This document shows, in pieces, positions 48,140 through 56,691 of a DNA stretch of 64,000 nt (positions within the stretch are counted from its first letter, which is position 1; every line of letters starts with the position of its first letter). The stretch covers positions 124,001-188,000 of the forward strand of contig NZ_CP031513.1 in assembly GCF_003522965.1 (NCBI RefSeq). Reading direction: 5' to 3'. This stretch comes from Bombilactobacillus bombi. Lineage in GTDB: Bacteria > Bacillota > Bacilli > Lactobacillales > Lactobacillaceae. The notes beneath the pieces were generated by a model. That model ran no database searches and was not told where the DNA came from. It was given only the letters and a program-made list of their open reading frames with translations. Both the position numbers and the translations under genes were made by a program.

Positions 48140-48565
48140 GTGGCTAAAAAAGTTGCAAATGTCGTTAAATTGCAAATTCCTGCTGGAGCAGCAACTCCAG
48201 CTCCTCCAGTTGGTCCTGCTTTAGGACAAGCTGGTATTAATATTGTGGAATTTACCAAAGATTTTAATGCTCGTACTGCTGAGCAAAAGGGTACTGTTAT
48301 TCCAGTAGTGATCACAGTTTATGAAGATCGCTCCTTTGATTTCGTAACTAAAACACCACCTGCAGCAATGATGTTAATGCAAGCAGCTGGCGTAAAAAAG
48401 GGTTCTGGTAATCCACGCGATGAAAAAGTCGGTAAGGTTACTCAAGATCAAGTACGTGAAATCGCTGAAACTAAGTTGAAAGATTTAAATGCCAATGATG
48501 TCGAAGCAGCTATGAAGATGGTTGCTGGAACAGCACGGAGTATGGGTATTACTGTTGAAGATTAG
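48140..48565 (+). CDS. rplK: Ribosomal protein L11
   Basis: Large-subunit protein L11 of the GTPase-associated centre, also needed for the stringent response. It has 141 residues: '[20 protein letters not shown]', '[19 protein letters not shown]', '[20 protein letters not shown]', '[12 protein letters not shown]'. The GTG follows AAGGAGG. Confidence 0.97.
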   Translation: MAKKVANVVKLQIPAGAATPAPPVGPALGQAGINIVEFTKDFNARTAEQKGTVIPVVITVYEDRSFDFVTKTPPAAMMLMQAAGVKKGSGNPRDEKVGKVTQDQVREIAETKLKDLNANDVEAAMKMVAGTARSMGITVED

Positions 48566-48591
48566 TCTATTTCAACTTACGTTCTAAACAA

Positions 48592-48621
48592 GTGGGAGGG
48601 GCAAAGCCCCATTATGACCAC
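48592..48621 (+). promoter_or_regulatory. L1-site-like RNA motif before rplA
   Basis: GTGG (48592-48595) pairs with CCAC (48618-48621), enclosing AGGGGC and GCCCC; the 3' strand reads CCCCATTATGACCAC. It is a compact copy of the motif at 48079-48113 and ends 22 bases before the rplA start, placed to control rplA translation. Confidence 0.6.
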
Positions 48622-48643
48622 AATCGCAAGGAGGAACTTAAAC

Positions 48644-49327
48644 GTGGCTAAACATGGAAAAAAATATTTAGAAGCTGCTAAGCAAGTAGATGCAAGCAAA
48701 GTATACGAAGCACAAGAAGCAATTGATTTACTAAAAAAGATTAATTATGCAAATTTTGATGCTACTATCGAAGTTGCTTACAATTTGAATATCGATACTA
48801 AACAAGCAGATCAACAAATTCGGGGCGCAATGGTGTTGCCTAATGGTACTGGTAAAACTCAACGAGTGGTAGTTTTTGCTGATGGTGAACAAGCTAAACA
48901 AGCAGAAGCAGCTGGTGCTGATTTTGTTGGTGCTGATGACTTAGTTGACAAGGTTACTGATGGCTGGTTAGATTTTGATGTTGTAGTTGCCACACCAAAA
49001 ATGATGGCTAAAGTTGGCCGCTTAGGTCGGATTTTAGGACCTAAAGGATTAATGCCAAATCCTAAGACCGGTACTGTTACTATGGATGTTGAAAAAGCTG
49101 TCAAAGATATTAAAGCTGGACAAGTAACTTATCGGGCTGATGCTCAAGGGTTGATTCATGCACCTTTAGGTAAGATGTCTTTTGATACTGACAAATTAGT
49201 TGAAAACTTCAATGCCTTTAACAACGTTGTTGTTAAAGCACGTCCTGCAACAGCTAAAGGTCAATATATTAAATCTGTTAACTTGACTTCAACATTTGGC
49301 CCTGGAATTAAAATTTCAGTTGACTAA
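48644..49327 (+). CDS. rplA: Ribosomal protein L1
   Basis: Large-subunit protein L1 of the mobile stalk, commonly also the repressor of its own operon. The GTG at 48644 gives 227 residues, starting '[20 protein letters not shown]' and placed 9 bases after AAGGAGG; an open ATG at 48614 lies upstream of that site. Marks: '[20 protein letters not shown]', '[14 protein letters not shown]'. Confidence 0.96.
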   Translation: MAKHGKKYLEAAKQVDASKVYEAQEAIDLLKKINYANFDATIEVAYNLNIDTKQADQQIRGAMVLPNGTGKTQRVVVFADGEQAKQAEAAGADFVGADDLVDKVTDGWLDFDVVVATPKMMAKVGRLGRILGPKGLMPNPKTGTVTMDVEKAVKDIKAGQVTYRADAQGLIHAPLGKMSFDTDKLVENFNAFNNVVVKARPATAKGQYIKSVNLTSTFGPGIKISVD

Positions 49328-49352
49328 TTATTTAATTAATGATAACTTATCA

Positions 49353-49470
49353 TAAGAAACTACCTAAGACTCAGGTGGCGTAAGCCTTAATATCCTGCCG
49401 AGGCTAGATGCTGAACAAGTAGGGCATTGTGTCTTAGGGCGCGATGTCCTTTAATTTTAGGTAGAAAAAA
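49353..49470 (+). ncRNA. L10 leader RNA
   Basis: The rplJ-rplL leader begins ACTACCTAAGACTCAGGTGG and closes with TTTTAGGTAG (49455-49464), giving a basal CTACCTAA/TTAGGTAG-like helix with internal stems (…TGCCGAGGCTAGATGCTG…). This is the L10_leader form of low-GC Gram-positives, bound by L10(L12)4 to repress rplJL. Ends are approximate. Confidence 0.8.
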
Positions 49471-49489
49471 TTTATGGAGGTGAAACTTA

Positions 49490-49999
49490 ATGAAAGACGC
49501 TGTTCTTAACGCTAAACAGGCCCAAGTTGATGCAGTTGCTGACAAAATGTCACGTGCTGAATCAATTATTGTGGTTGATTATTTAGGTTTAAGTGTTGCC
49601 CAAGTTACTGACTTACGGCGGCAATTGCATGATGCTGATGTTGAGATGAAAGTTGTCAAGAATTCTATTCTTCAACGTGCTGCTAAACAAGCAGGCTATG
49701 AAGGCTTGAATGAAACTTTTGCTGGACCTACAGCAGTGGCCTTTTCTTATGAAGACCCAATTATTGCTGCAAAGATTATTGCTAAATTTGCTGAAACTGT
49801 TGAAGTTTTGGAAATTAAGGGTGGTATGATCGAAGGTCAAGTTCAAACTTTGGACAAGATCAACGAATACGCACATATGCCTAGTCATGATGAACTCTTG
49901 GCTACATTGGCATCAATGTTGCAATCACCTGTTCGCAAATTTGCTTATGCTGTTAAAGCAATCGCTGAAAAGAAAGAAGCAGATGATTCTGCTGCTTAA
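49490..49999 (+). CDS. rplJ: Ribosomal protein L10
   Basis: Large-subunit protein L10, base of the L7/L12 stalk. It has 169 residues: '[20 protein letters not shown]', '[20 protein letters not shown]', '[12 protein letters not shown]', and a C-terminal helix that carries L12 dimers. The ATG follows GGAGGTG. Confidence 0.96.
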   Translation: MKDAVLNAKQAQVDAVADKMSRAESIIVVDYLGLSVAQVTDLRRQLHDADVEMKVVKNSILQRAAKQAGYEGLNETFAGPTAVAFSYEDPIIAAKIIAKFAETVEVLEIKGGMIEGQVQTLDKINEYAHMPSHDELLATLASMLQSPVRKFAYAVKAIAEKKEADDSAA

Positions 50000-50028
50000 T
50001 TAAATTAAATTTCATTGGAGGAATTAAA

Positions 50029-50397
50029 ATGGCTTTCGATAAAGATGCTATTATTGAATCATTAAAAGAAGCAAGCATTTCTGATTTAAACGACTTAGTT
50101 AAGGCTATTGAAGAAGAATTTGACGTTTCTGCAGCTGCTCCTGTTGCTGTAGCTGGTGGTGCTGGCGATGCTGGTGCTGAAGCAAAAGATTCATTTGATG
50201 TTGAATTAACAGAAATTGGTCAAGAAAAAGTTAAGGTTATCAAGGCAGTTAAGGATATCACAGGCTTAGGTTTGAAAGATTCTAAAGCTTTAGTTGATGG
50301 TGCTCCTTCAGTTGTTAAAGAAGGCGTTTCTCAAGCAGATGCTGATGATATGAAAGCTAAACTTGAAGAAGTTGGCGCAACTGTTACATTGAAATAA
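50029..50397 (+). CDS. rplL: Ribosomal protein L7/L12
   Basis: Stalk protein that recruits translation GTPases. It has 122 residues: an N-terminal dimer helix, an Ala/Gly hinge ('[19 protein letters not shown]'), and a C-terminal domain with '[20 protein letters not shown]'. The ATG follows TTGGAGG. Confidence 0.97.
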   Translation: MAFDKDAIIESLKEASISDLNDLVKAIEEEFDVSAAAPVAVAGGAGDAGAEAKDSFDVELTEIGQEKVKVIKAVKDITGLGLKDSKALVDGAPSVVKEGVSQADADDMKAKLEEVGATVTLK

Positions 50398-50406
50398 TGA
50401 TTAAAT

Positions 50407-50444
50407 AAAAAAGTCATCCGAATTTAAATTCGGATGACTTTTTT
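50407..50444. terminator. rplJL terminator, bidirectional
   Basis: AAAAAAGTCATCCGAATTT (50407-50425) is followed by its exact complement to 50444. It ends rplJ-rplL and can also serve the convergent hydratase gene. Confidence 0.95.
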
Positions 50445-50456
50445 ATATCCATGATA

Positions 50457-51263
50457 TTAATCAACGGTAAGCTTAACAGCACCTAAATCACAATTAAATG
50501 TAGCTTCCCACTCACCAGCAGTAAGCTTCTCTGGGAGGAGGAAAGTGCCACTAGAAACTCGCTGTCCAGCGGTTAGTTTCAAATTTTGACTTTCTAATTT
50601 TTGGACTAACCATTGTAGAGAATTTAAAGGATTGCCTAAGACTTCTGTTGCAGCGCCATCTTTTAAGTGTTGGCCATCATGGAACAATTGGCATTTTACA
50701 TTTGTTAGCTCATCAGGGTTAGTAAACATTTTGTTAGTGGGGGTCTCTTGACCGTATACTACATAACCACCAACAGCTGCATCGGCAACGACTAAATATT
50801 TGGATAAACTTGGGAACCAATCTGAAAAGCGGGAATCAGGGACTTCGACTGCTGGTGCTACGGTTGTTTTTTTCATTAAATCCGCTAATGAATCTGTACT
50901 CGATAAGTCTTCTTGCGCAGTAAACATTAACTCTACTTCTGCTAAAGGATCCATTAGTTGGTTAGCCGTAAAATGAGCAGGTGACTGTAAAAAATGACTT
51001 GTTACTTGCGCACCATAAAGTGGTGAATCAGAATCAAACATTTTTTGCGTTTCCTCGCTGGTTAAAGAAACCTTATAACCACCGACTTTTTCTTCTTTTT
51101 GTTGTGTTAGCTGATATTGTACGCGATAAGCAGAATCTTCATCATGAAAAAATCCTTGGTAATCATTTTGTTGTAGAGGCTGATGGTTCTGATATGCATG
51201 GAATAAGTTATCAGCTACGGCCATTTCATTTTCTGTTAAATCATTCATTTTTAAAGTATTCAT
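50457..51263 (-). CDS. Fumarylacetoacetase/2-keto-4-pentenoate hydratase family protein
   Basis: A 268-residue protein of the MhpD-like hydratase group. Seen: 'KVGGYKVSLTSEETQKMF' and 'DSPLYGAQVTSHF' in the first half, the acidic metal-site-like 'DPLAEVELMFTAQ', 'PAVEVPDSRFSDW', 'VVADAAVGGYVVYG', and 'EVLGNPLNSLQWLVQKL' with 'SSGTFLLPEKLTAGEWEATF' near the end. True substrates of lactobacillal members are not known to me. The ATG at 51263 is eight bases from GGAGG. An upstream T-box suggests that its expression responds to shortage of one amino acid. Confidence 0.82.
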   Translation of the reverse strand: MNTLKMNDLTENEMAVADNLFHAYQNHQPLQQNDYQGFFHDEDSAYRVQYQLTQQKEEKVGGYKVSLTSEETQKMFDSDSPLYGAQVTSHFLQSPAHFTANQLMDPLAEVELMFTAQEDLSSTDSLADLMKKTTVAPAVEVPDSRFSDWFPSLSKYLVVADAAVGGYVVYGQETPTNKMFTNPDELTNVKCQLFHDGQHLKDGAATEVLGNPLNSLQWLVQKLESQNLKLTAGQRVSSGTFLLPEKLTAGEWEATFNCDLGAVKLTVD

Positions 51264-51278
51264 TAGATAATCCTCCAA

Positions 51279-51380
51279 TTAATTGTCTGTTTGGCCTTGA
51301 AGTAACAAGGAAAACAGTATTTTTAGTATCGAAATAATAATCTGACTTGAATCATTTGAATTTGAAATCTGAACTTCCAA
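51279..51380 (-). CDS. Possible small leader ORF
   Basis: A TTG-started frame of 33 residues ('MEVQISNSNDSSQIIISILK', ending 'LLQGQTDN') with a good AAAGGTGGTGG site 9 bases upstream. It lies between the T-box terminator and the hydratase gene, and its TAA abuts the hydratase ribosome site (TAATTGGAGG), so coupled translation is possible. No known family. It could also be chance. Confidence 0.3.
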   Translation of the reverse strand: MEVQISNSNDSSQIIISILKILFSLLLQGQTDN

Positions 51381-51417
51381 TGTTACCACCACCTTTAATT
51401 GGATTGATTTTATAATT

Positions 51418-51720
51418 AAAAAACACCCTTAGCCTATAGCTAAGGGTGTTAAAAACACGGTACCACCTTATTTTGTATTTTTAAAATTAAAAATACCTCA
51501 TGTACACTAATTAAGTAATACATTAACACAATAATGGATGTAACCAATACTACCTAAAGATTTCAGCAGCATAGCTATGAGATGATCATCACTTTGACTA
51601 GTAGATTGTTTTTCACCAACCAACAACTCTCTGACTACATCGTTAAAATGAAATTCTCATGAACGCTTTTAATTTTTATTTAATTGTTGAAAGTAATTTA
51701 TCATGCTTATCGAAAAAAGT
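51418..51720 (-). promoter_or_regulatory. T-box riboswitch
   Basis: On the minus strand the core AAGGTGGTACCGTG (51469 down to 51456) is a T-box sequence, followed by a terminator AACACCCTTAGC/GCTAAGGGTGTT and TTTTTT (51450 down to about 51418). Stem I features lie upstream: AGAGAGTTGTTGG and GGTTGGTGAAA (around 51610-51635). The T-box bulge TGGT fits a tRNA with discriminator A. A specifier-loop candidate reads …GTGATGATCATCTC…, offering ATC (Ile) or ATG (Met). The downstream gene is the hydratase-family protein. Confidence 0.88.
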
Positions 51721-51883
51721 CAACGGTATTTAGAGAAATATTAATAATTAATTATTAAATTAAAAAAGAAAATTTCTTACATAGTATTGAAGCAAGTTAC
51801 TCATAATATAGTTTTCTTGCATTAGCTTTAGTACTTAAAGCGTATTATAATAAACAATAATACAAGAAAGGATTACTTCTTAA

Positions 51884-52492
51884 ATGGAACAGTACTTTAC
51901 AGCGCAACCAACTGCGCAACATCAAGAACGAACTTTTAGTTTTAATTTGAGAGGCCATCTTTTACAGTTGACTACTGATAATGGTGTATTTTCGAAACAA
52001 ACTGTGGATTTCGGGACACGCACACTTATTAGTGCAATTGATTTTACTAAGCTGCCTGCGGGAAATCTTTTAGATTTAGGATGTGGCTATGGACCTATCG
52101 GGTTAACATTAGCCAAAGAGCAACCACAACGCCAGATTATGATGGCAGATGTCAATGAACGAGCATTAGAATTAGCACGCAACAACGCTGCTGAGAATCG
52201 AATTACTAATGTCCAAATTCAAATCTCAGATATATACCAGCAACTACAACAACAAACTTATGCTGCAATCTATACTAATCCACCGATCCGTGCTGGTAAG
52301 GCAGTAGTCAATGCTATGATAACGCAAGCTAAGAATCATCTAGTACTTGAAGGACAATTGTGGCTGGTAGTACAAAAAAAGCAGGGAGCACCAACTTATA
52401 AGAAGATTATGCAGCAGACTTTTGAAAATGTTCAGGTTATAAAACGAGATAAAGGATACTATGTGTTAAAAAGTGTTAAAACCAACAATTAA
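51884..52492 (+). CDS. 16S rRNA methyltransferase RsmC-like
   Basis: SAM-dependent methyltransferase of the RsmC/YbxB group, 202 residues. SAM motif 'NLLDLGCGYGPIGLTLAKE' is at about residues 60-78, 'MMADVNERALELARNN' follows, and the catalytic 'IYTNPPIRAGKAV' is the N-PP-[FIL] motif for a base-amino methylation of guanine. The ATG follows AAAGGA. It overlaps tadA by 20 bases. Confidence 0.9.
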   Translation: MEQYFTAQPTAQHQERTFSFNLRGHLLQLTTDNGVFSKQTVDFGTRTLISAIDFTKLPAGNLLDLGCGYGPIGLTLAKEQPQRQIMMADVNERALELARNNAAENRITNVQIQISDIYQQLQQQTYAAIYTNPPIRAGKAVVNAMITQAKNHLVLEGQLWLVVQKKQGAPTYKKIMQQTFENVQVIKRDKGYYVLKSVKTNN

Positions 52493-52976
52493 AGAATTAT
52501 ATACCGCACAAGATTTAGAAAATTATATGCACTCTACAATTAAAATTGCTCAAAAGGCTTTAATTGATGATGAAGTACCAATTGGGGCTATTATTGTTGA
52601 TAATCAAACGAAAGAAATAATTGCTACCGGCTTTAATCAACGGGAAGTTCAGCAGCGTGCAACTGCACATGCAGAAATTTTGGCTATCGAGTCAGCTTGT
52701 AAATCAGTTGGCAGCTGGCGGTTGGAGCATCATTCCTTATTTGTAACTTTAGAACCTTGTGCAATGTGTGCAGGAGCGATTATTAATAGTCGTATTGCTG
52801 ATGTCATCTTTGGAGCAAGTGATCCTAAAGCAGGTTCAGTCGGTTCGTTAACTAATTTATTTACCTTAGATTATAATCACCATCCTGATTTTCAAGGCGG
52901 GGTATTAGCTGCTGAATGTGGAACTTTGTTGACGGATTTCTTCCGCACAATTCGTCTTAATCGAAAACATTCATAA
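52473..52976 (+). CDS. tadA: tRNA-specific adenosine deaminase
   Basis: Deaminates A34 of tRNA-Arg(ACG) to inosine. It has 167 residues if started at GTG 52473; an internal ATG (52527) is also possible, and neither has a clear ribosome site. Catalytic zinc motifs: 'ATAHAEILAI' and 'TLEPCAMCAGAIINSRI'. The N-terminus is about 18 residues longer than common for the family if the GTG is used. Its gene precedes the SRP RNA and dnaX, as in many Firmicutes. Confidence 0.93.
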   Translation: MLKPTIKELYTAQDLENYMHSTIKIAQKALIDDEVPIGAIIVDNQTKEIIATGFNQREVQQRATAHAEILAIESACKSVGSWRLEHHSLFVTLEPCAMCAGAIINSRIADVIFGASDPKAGSVGSLTNLFTLDYNHHPDFQGGVLAAECGTLLTDFFRTIRLNRKHS

Positions 52977-53039
52977 TATTCTGGCATGGTGCTAAAAATA
53001 TTGAAGGCTAAATAACTGGTTAAAAGGTTAGCTTAACTA

Positions 53040-53068
53040 TTGCAAAAAACGGAGAAATAGGTTAATAT
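53040..53068 (+). promoter_or_regulatory. Promoter of SRP RNA
   Basis: TTGCAA (53040-53045), exactly 17 bases, TAATAT (53063-53068). The start expected near 53075 agrees with the 5' end of the RNA. Confidence 0.7.
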
Positions 53069-53073
53069 TATTA

Positions 53074-53166
53074 TTGCCGTAAGGCCAGAGGCAATGGTGG
53101 GCTTACGAATCGTGTCAGGTTCGGAAGAAAGCAGCACTAAGTAGGATTCCGTCATGTGCCTTTTGA
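53074..53166 (+). ncRNA. ffs: Signal recognition particle RNA, small type
   Basis: Scaffold RNA of the signal recognition particle. The conserved apical part GTGTCAGGTTCGGAAGAAAG (53112-53131), continuing CAGCAC, is the Ffh-binding loop (GTCAGG…GGAA…GCAGC), and outer pairing GGCA (53090-53093)/TGCC (53157-53160) supports the hairpin. The 3' TTTT follows. Ends are approximate; length about 90 bases, the short bacterial form. It lies between tadA and dnaX as expected. Confidence 0.88.
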
Positions 53167-53286
53167 TATGAATTTTTATACTCTTAGCTTTTTAGCTAGG
53201 AGTTTTTTATTATAATGATAAATTTTTGACCATAATTGTCGCTTTGGATTAGAATAGAAGTATCAATTTTGGGAAAGGAGTTTTTA

Positions 53287-54987
53287 ATGGCTTATCAAGC
53301 TCTTTACCGTGTATGGCGGCCGCAGACTTTTGGTGATGTTGTCGGTCAAGAAGCAATTACAACTACTTTACGTAATGCTGTGGCAACTAAGCAAGTAAGT
53401 CACGCTTATTTATTTACTGGTCCGCGAGGTACTGGAAAAACTTCTTGTTCCAAAATTTTAGCTAAAGCTGTGAATTGTTTAAATCCGCAAAATGGTGAGC
53501 CTTGTAATCAATGTGAAATTTGTCAGGCAATTACTGAAGGTAGTTTAAATGATGTAATTGAAATTGATGCTGCTTCTAACAATGGAGTTGAACAAATTCG
53601 TGATATTCGTGATAAAGTGAAGTATGCACCAACCCGTGCTGAATATAAAGTTTATATTATTGATGAAGTTCATATGCTTTCGACGGGTGCTTTTAATGCT
53701 TTGTTGAAGACGTTAGAAGAACCGCCAGCTAAAGTGATATTTATTTTAGCAACTACAGAACCGCAAAAAATTCCGGCAACTATTATTTCCCGAACACAAC
53801 GGTTTGACTTTCGAAGAATTGAAGCCAGCGATATTTTGAAGCGGCTTGAGTATATTCTGCAAGATAAAGACCTTTCTTATGATGAAGAGGGATTGCGCTT
53901 AATTGCTCAAGCTGCCGAAGGTGGAATGCGGGATGCGTTAAGTATTTTAGATCAAGCACTATCGCTAAATAATGATCAGCTCACTTTAAATAATGCCTTG
54001 CAAGTAACTGGAGCATTGGATAAACAACAACTTGAAGACTATTTACAAGCAGTTATCAAGCATGATGCTGCTCAAGCTTTAGACAATTTACATCAGTTAT
54101 TGACTAGTGGACGTTCCGCCATGCGACTGACGGATTCGATTATTGAAGTATGTCGCGATTTATTGCTTGTTAAAACTGATGAACAGCTTCTGGATGAATT
54201 TGATCGTTCGTTAGTGGCAACTACTGTTTTGGAGGCTAAAGATCAATTTAGTCAAGACCAATTATATAAAATGATTGATGCCGCCTCTAAAACGCAGCAA
54301 GATTTACACAATGCAACCCATGCCACGATTTATTTAGAAGTATTAACTGTTAAACTTTGTGAAATTATGTCAAGGCAACCAGTAGCTGCGAATACTGTTG
54401 ATAATAGTCAATTGCAATCTATGCAACAAGAAATTGATTCTCTTAAGGCACAATTGCAAAAGGTTAATAACAATATACAATCTAAAACAGCAACCAAAAA
54501 ACAAACAACACCGGTTAAACATCAAAAACCTGGTACTAAAAAAATTCATGTTGATCAACAAAAAATTAATCAAATTTTAGCTAATGCAACCCGCCAAGAC
54601 TTAAATCAAGTCCGTGAGATTTGGCCAGATCTGATGAGTATGCTTAATGTCACTCAAAAAGCAGTTATGAAAGTTTCCAAACCAGTAGCTGCCAGTAATG
54701 AGGGTATCGTAGTAGCTTTTGATTATGCGATGTGGTTTGAGCGGGTAATGAGCAACCAAGAAATGTTGGATATGTTGAAAGATAACATAGACAAGTTGCT
54801 TAAAAATGATGCTGATGTTGTGATTGTTGCTGCGGAAGATTGGCCGCAAATTCGGCAAAACTTTTTACAAAATCATAATATTACTGCTCAACATTCGGAA
54901 GCAAAACCTGCTTCAACACAAAATCCTGCAGTAGCAGAAGCAAAAAAGTTATTTGATCCAGATTTGATAGAATTGAAAGATGATTAA
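53287..54987 (+). CDS. dnaX: DNA polymerase III subunits gamma/tau
   Basis: Clamp-loader ATPase and polymerase organiser. The ATG at 53287 (behind AAAGGAG) gives 566 residues; the open frame to 53236 is unsupported. Marks: 'MAYQALYRVWRPQTFGDVVG', Walker A 'TGPRGTGKTSCSKILA', zinc module 'CNQCEICQ', DExx 'VYIIDEVHMLS', and arginine-finger 'IISRTQRFDF'. The tau-specific C-terminal part is present. I saw no obvious programmed-frameshift slippery site. Confidence 0.96.
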   Translation: MAYQALYRVWRPQTFGDVVGQEAITTTLRNAVATKQVSHAYLFTGPRGTGKTSCSKILAKAVNCLNPQNGEPCNQCEICQAITEGSLNDVIEIDAASNNGVEQIRDIRDKVKYAPTRAEYKVYIIDEVHMLSTGAFNALLKTLEEPPAKVIFILATTEPQKIPATIISRTQRFDFRRIEASDILKRLEYILQDKDLSYDEEGLRLIAQAAEGGMRDALSILDQALSLNNDQLTLNNALQVTGALDKQQLEDYLQAVIKHDAAQALDNLHQLLTSGRSAMRLTDSIIEVCRDLLLVKTDEQLLDEFDRSLVATTVLEAKDQFSQDQLYKMIDAASKTQQDLHNATHATIYLEVLTVKLCEIMSRQPVAANTVDNSQLQSMQQEIDSLKAQLQKVNNNIQSKTATKKQTTPVKHQKPGTKKIHVDQQKINQILANATRQDLNQVREIWPDLMSMLNVTQKAVMKVSKPVAASNEGIVVAFDYAMWFERVMSNQEMLDMLKDNIDKLLKNDADVVIVAAEDWPQIRQNFLQNHNITAQHSEAKPASTQNPAVAEAKKLFDPDLIELKDD

Positions 54988-54997
54988 GGAGTAAGTT

Positions 54998-55306
54998 ATG
55001 AAAGCACAAATGCCTGGTAATATGCAAAATATGCTCAAACAAGCACAAAAATTACAAAAACAAATGTCACAAGCACAAGATCAATTAAATGAAACTGAAT
55101 TTATTGGCAATTCCGCCGATGAAATGGTAAAAGTCGTCTTTACCGGTAATTATCAATTAAAAGATATCCAAATCAAACCAGCAGCAATTGATCCAGATGA
55201 TCCGGAAATGCTGCAAGATTTAATCATTATGGCTGTTAATGATGCAATGGACAAAATTGCGCAGCAAACTCAACAAACATTAGGTCAATATACTCCAAAA
55301 TTATAA
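54998..55306 (+). CDS. ybaB: Nucleoid-associated protein YbaB/EbfC
   Basis: Small dimeric DNA-binding protein, 102 residues: a Met/Gln-rich first helix ('MLKQAQKLQKQMSQAQDQLN'), then 'MVKVVFTGNYQLKDIQIKPA' and 'LIIMAVNDAMDKIAQQTQ'. The ATG follows AAGGAG. The order dnaX-ybaB-recR is conserved. Confidence 0.94.
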   Translation: MKAQMPGNMQNMLKQAQKLQKQMSQAQDQLNETEFIGNSADEMVKVVFTGNYQLKDIQIKPAAIDPDDPEMLQDLIIMAVNDAMDKIAQQTQQTLGQYTPKL

Positions 55307-55317
55307 GAGGTAATTAA

Positions 55318-55917
55318 ATGCAATATCCTAAACCAGTAGCTAATTTAATTGATTCATATATGAAATTACCTGGGATTGGTGAAAAAACTGCAGTTCGGTT
55401 AGCATTTTTTACAATTGATATGGATGATGAAGATGTTCAAGAATTTGCCAGCAGCTTAAAAGCCGTTAAAACCAAATTACAATATTGTTCAATTTGTGGC
55501 AACATTACGGATACCAATCCTTGTGAAATTTGCAGTAATCCACATCGTAACTCTGAGCAAATTCTGGTTGTGGAGCAACCAAAAGATATTATGGCAATGG
55601 AAAACATGCATGGTTATCAGGGGTTATATCAAGTTTTAGGTGGGGTATTGTCGCCAGTCAATGGAGTTGGTCCTGATGATTTAAATATTAAGCATTTGTT
55701 GCATCGCTTAAAGGATAACTCACAAGTGAAAGAAGTAATTGTAGCGACAAATGCTACTCCTGAAGGAGAAGCCACTGCTATGTATTTAGCTAAACTGATT
55801 AAACCAGCGCAAATTAAAGTAACACGATTAGCTCATGGATTGGCTGTGGGTGCTGATATCGAATATGCTGATCAAATGACTCTCCAACGTGCTGTCGAAG
55901 GTCGTCAACAAATTTAA
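55318..55917 (+). CDS. recR: Recombination protein RecR
   Basis: Loads RecA with RecO/RecF at gaps. It has 199 residues: '[20 protein letters not shown]' with the helix-hairpin-helix, zinc finger '[19 protein letters not shown]', and the Toprim domain ('[16 protein letters not shown]', '[19 protein letters not shown]'). The ATG follows AGAGG. Confidence 0.96.
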   Translation: MQYPKPVANLIDSYMKLPGIGEKTAVRLAFFTIDMDDEDVQEFASSLKAVKTKLQYCSICGNITDTNPCEICSNPHRNSEQILVVEQPKDIMAMENMHGYQGLYQVLGGVLSPVNGVGPDDLNIKHLLHRLKDNSQVKEVIVATNATPEGEATAMYLAKLIKPAQIKVTRLAHGLAVGADIEYADQMTLQRAVEGRQQI

Positions 55918-55925
55918 GAAGATCA

Positions 55926-55965
55926 AAGAGGATTGCAGCAAGCTGGTCTTGTTGCAGTCCTTTTT
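55926..55965 (+). terminator. recR terminator
   Basis: AGGATTGCAGCAAG (55929-55942) pairs with CTTGTTGCAGTCCT (55948-55961), two G-T wobbles, followed by TTTTT. Confidence 0.92.
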
Positions 55966-55983
55966 AATATTTGAGGAAATATT

Positions 55984-56550
55984 ATGATTGAATCAACCAA
56001 AATCCGTTGTCAGTGGGTGCCCTCTGATAATCAATTAATGCAAACTTATCATGACTTGGAATGGGGAACACCGACTACTTCCACGCAAGCATTATTTGAA
56101 TTATTAACTTTAGAAATATTTCAAAGTGGGCTCAGTTGGCAAATCATTTTAAATAAACGCGACCATTTTCGACGGGCATTTGCACAATTTTCAGCAGCTC
56201 AAGTAGCTAATTTTAATCAGCAAGATATCGAGAACCTAATGAATAATGCTGATATTGTACGTAATCGGCGTAAGATTTTAGCAACTATCAATAATGCCCA
56301 AGTAATTGTTAATGATTTTCCCGACAACCAATTTAGCGAATATATTTGGTCTTTTACAGGTTATCATGTGATTAAACATCATTATGCACACTATTTTGAG
56401 ATTCCTAAATTTGATTCATTAGCAGTTATTGTTAGTCAAAATTTACGACAACGTCATTTTCAATTCATTGGCCCGGTTACAATTTATTCTTTTCTACAAG
56501 CTAGTGGAATCGTGAATGATCATGAACTGGGATGTTTTCGCTCTGATTAA
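55984..56550 (+). CDS. tag: DNA-3-methyladenine glycosylase I
   Basis: Removes 3-methyladenine from alkylated DNA. It has 188 residues matching the Tag family: 'IRCQWV' and 'TYHDLEWGTP' (zinc Cys and His), 'SGLSWQIILNKRDHFRRAF', 'IVRNRRKILATINNAQ', 'IWSFTGYHVIKH' and 'GIVNDHELGCF' (second zinc His and Cys). The ATG follows TTGAGG. A second putative alkyl-base glycosylase is at 11040-11696. Confidence 0.94.
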   Translation: MIESTKIRCQWVPSDNQLMQTYHDLEWGTPTTSTQALFELLTLEIFQSGLSWQIILNKRDHFRRAFAQFSAAQVANFNQQDIENLMNNADIVRNRRKILATINNAQVIVNDFPDNQFSEYIWSFTGYHVIKHHYAHYFEIPKFDSLAVIVSQNLRQRHFQFIGPVTIYSFLQASGIVNDHELGCFRSD

Positions 56551-56691
56551 TGCATGGGTATTATGATGATTTGAGCCAGATAAGGGTAGAAATTATTACA
56601 ATAATTAGCCAGCAATAAATTATTTCATGTTATAATCATCTCAATGAAATATTTTTATTGATAGATTTTAAGCAATGTGCAAAGGAGTATT

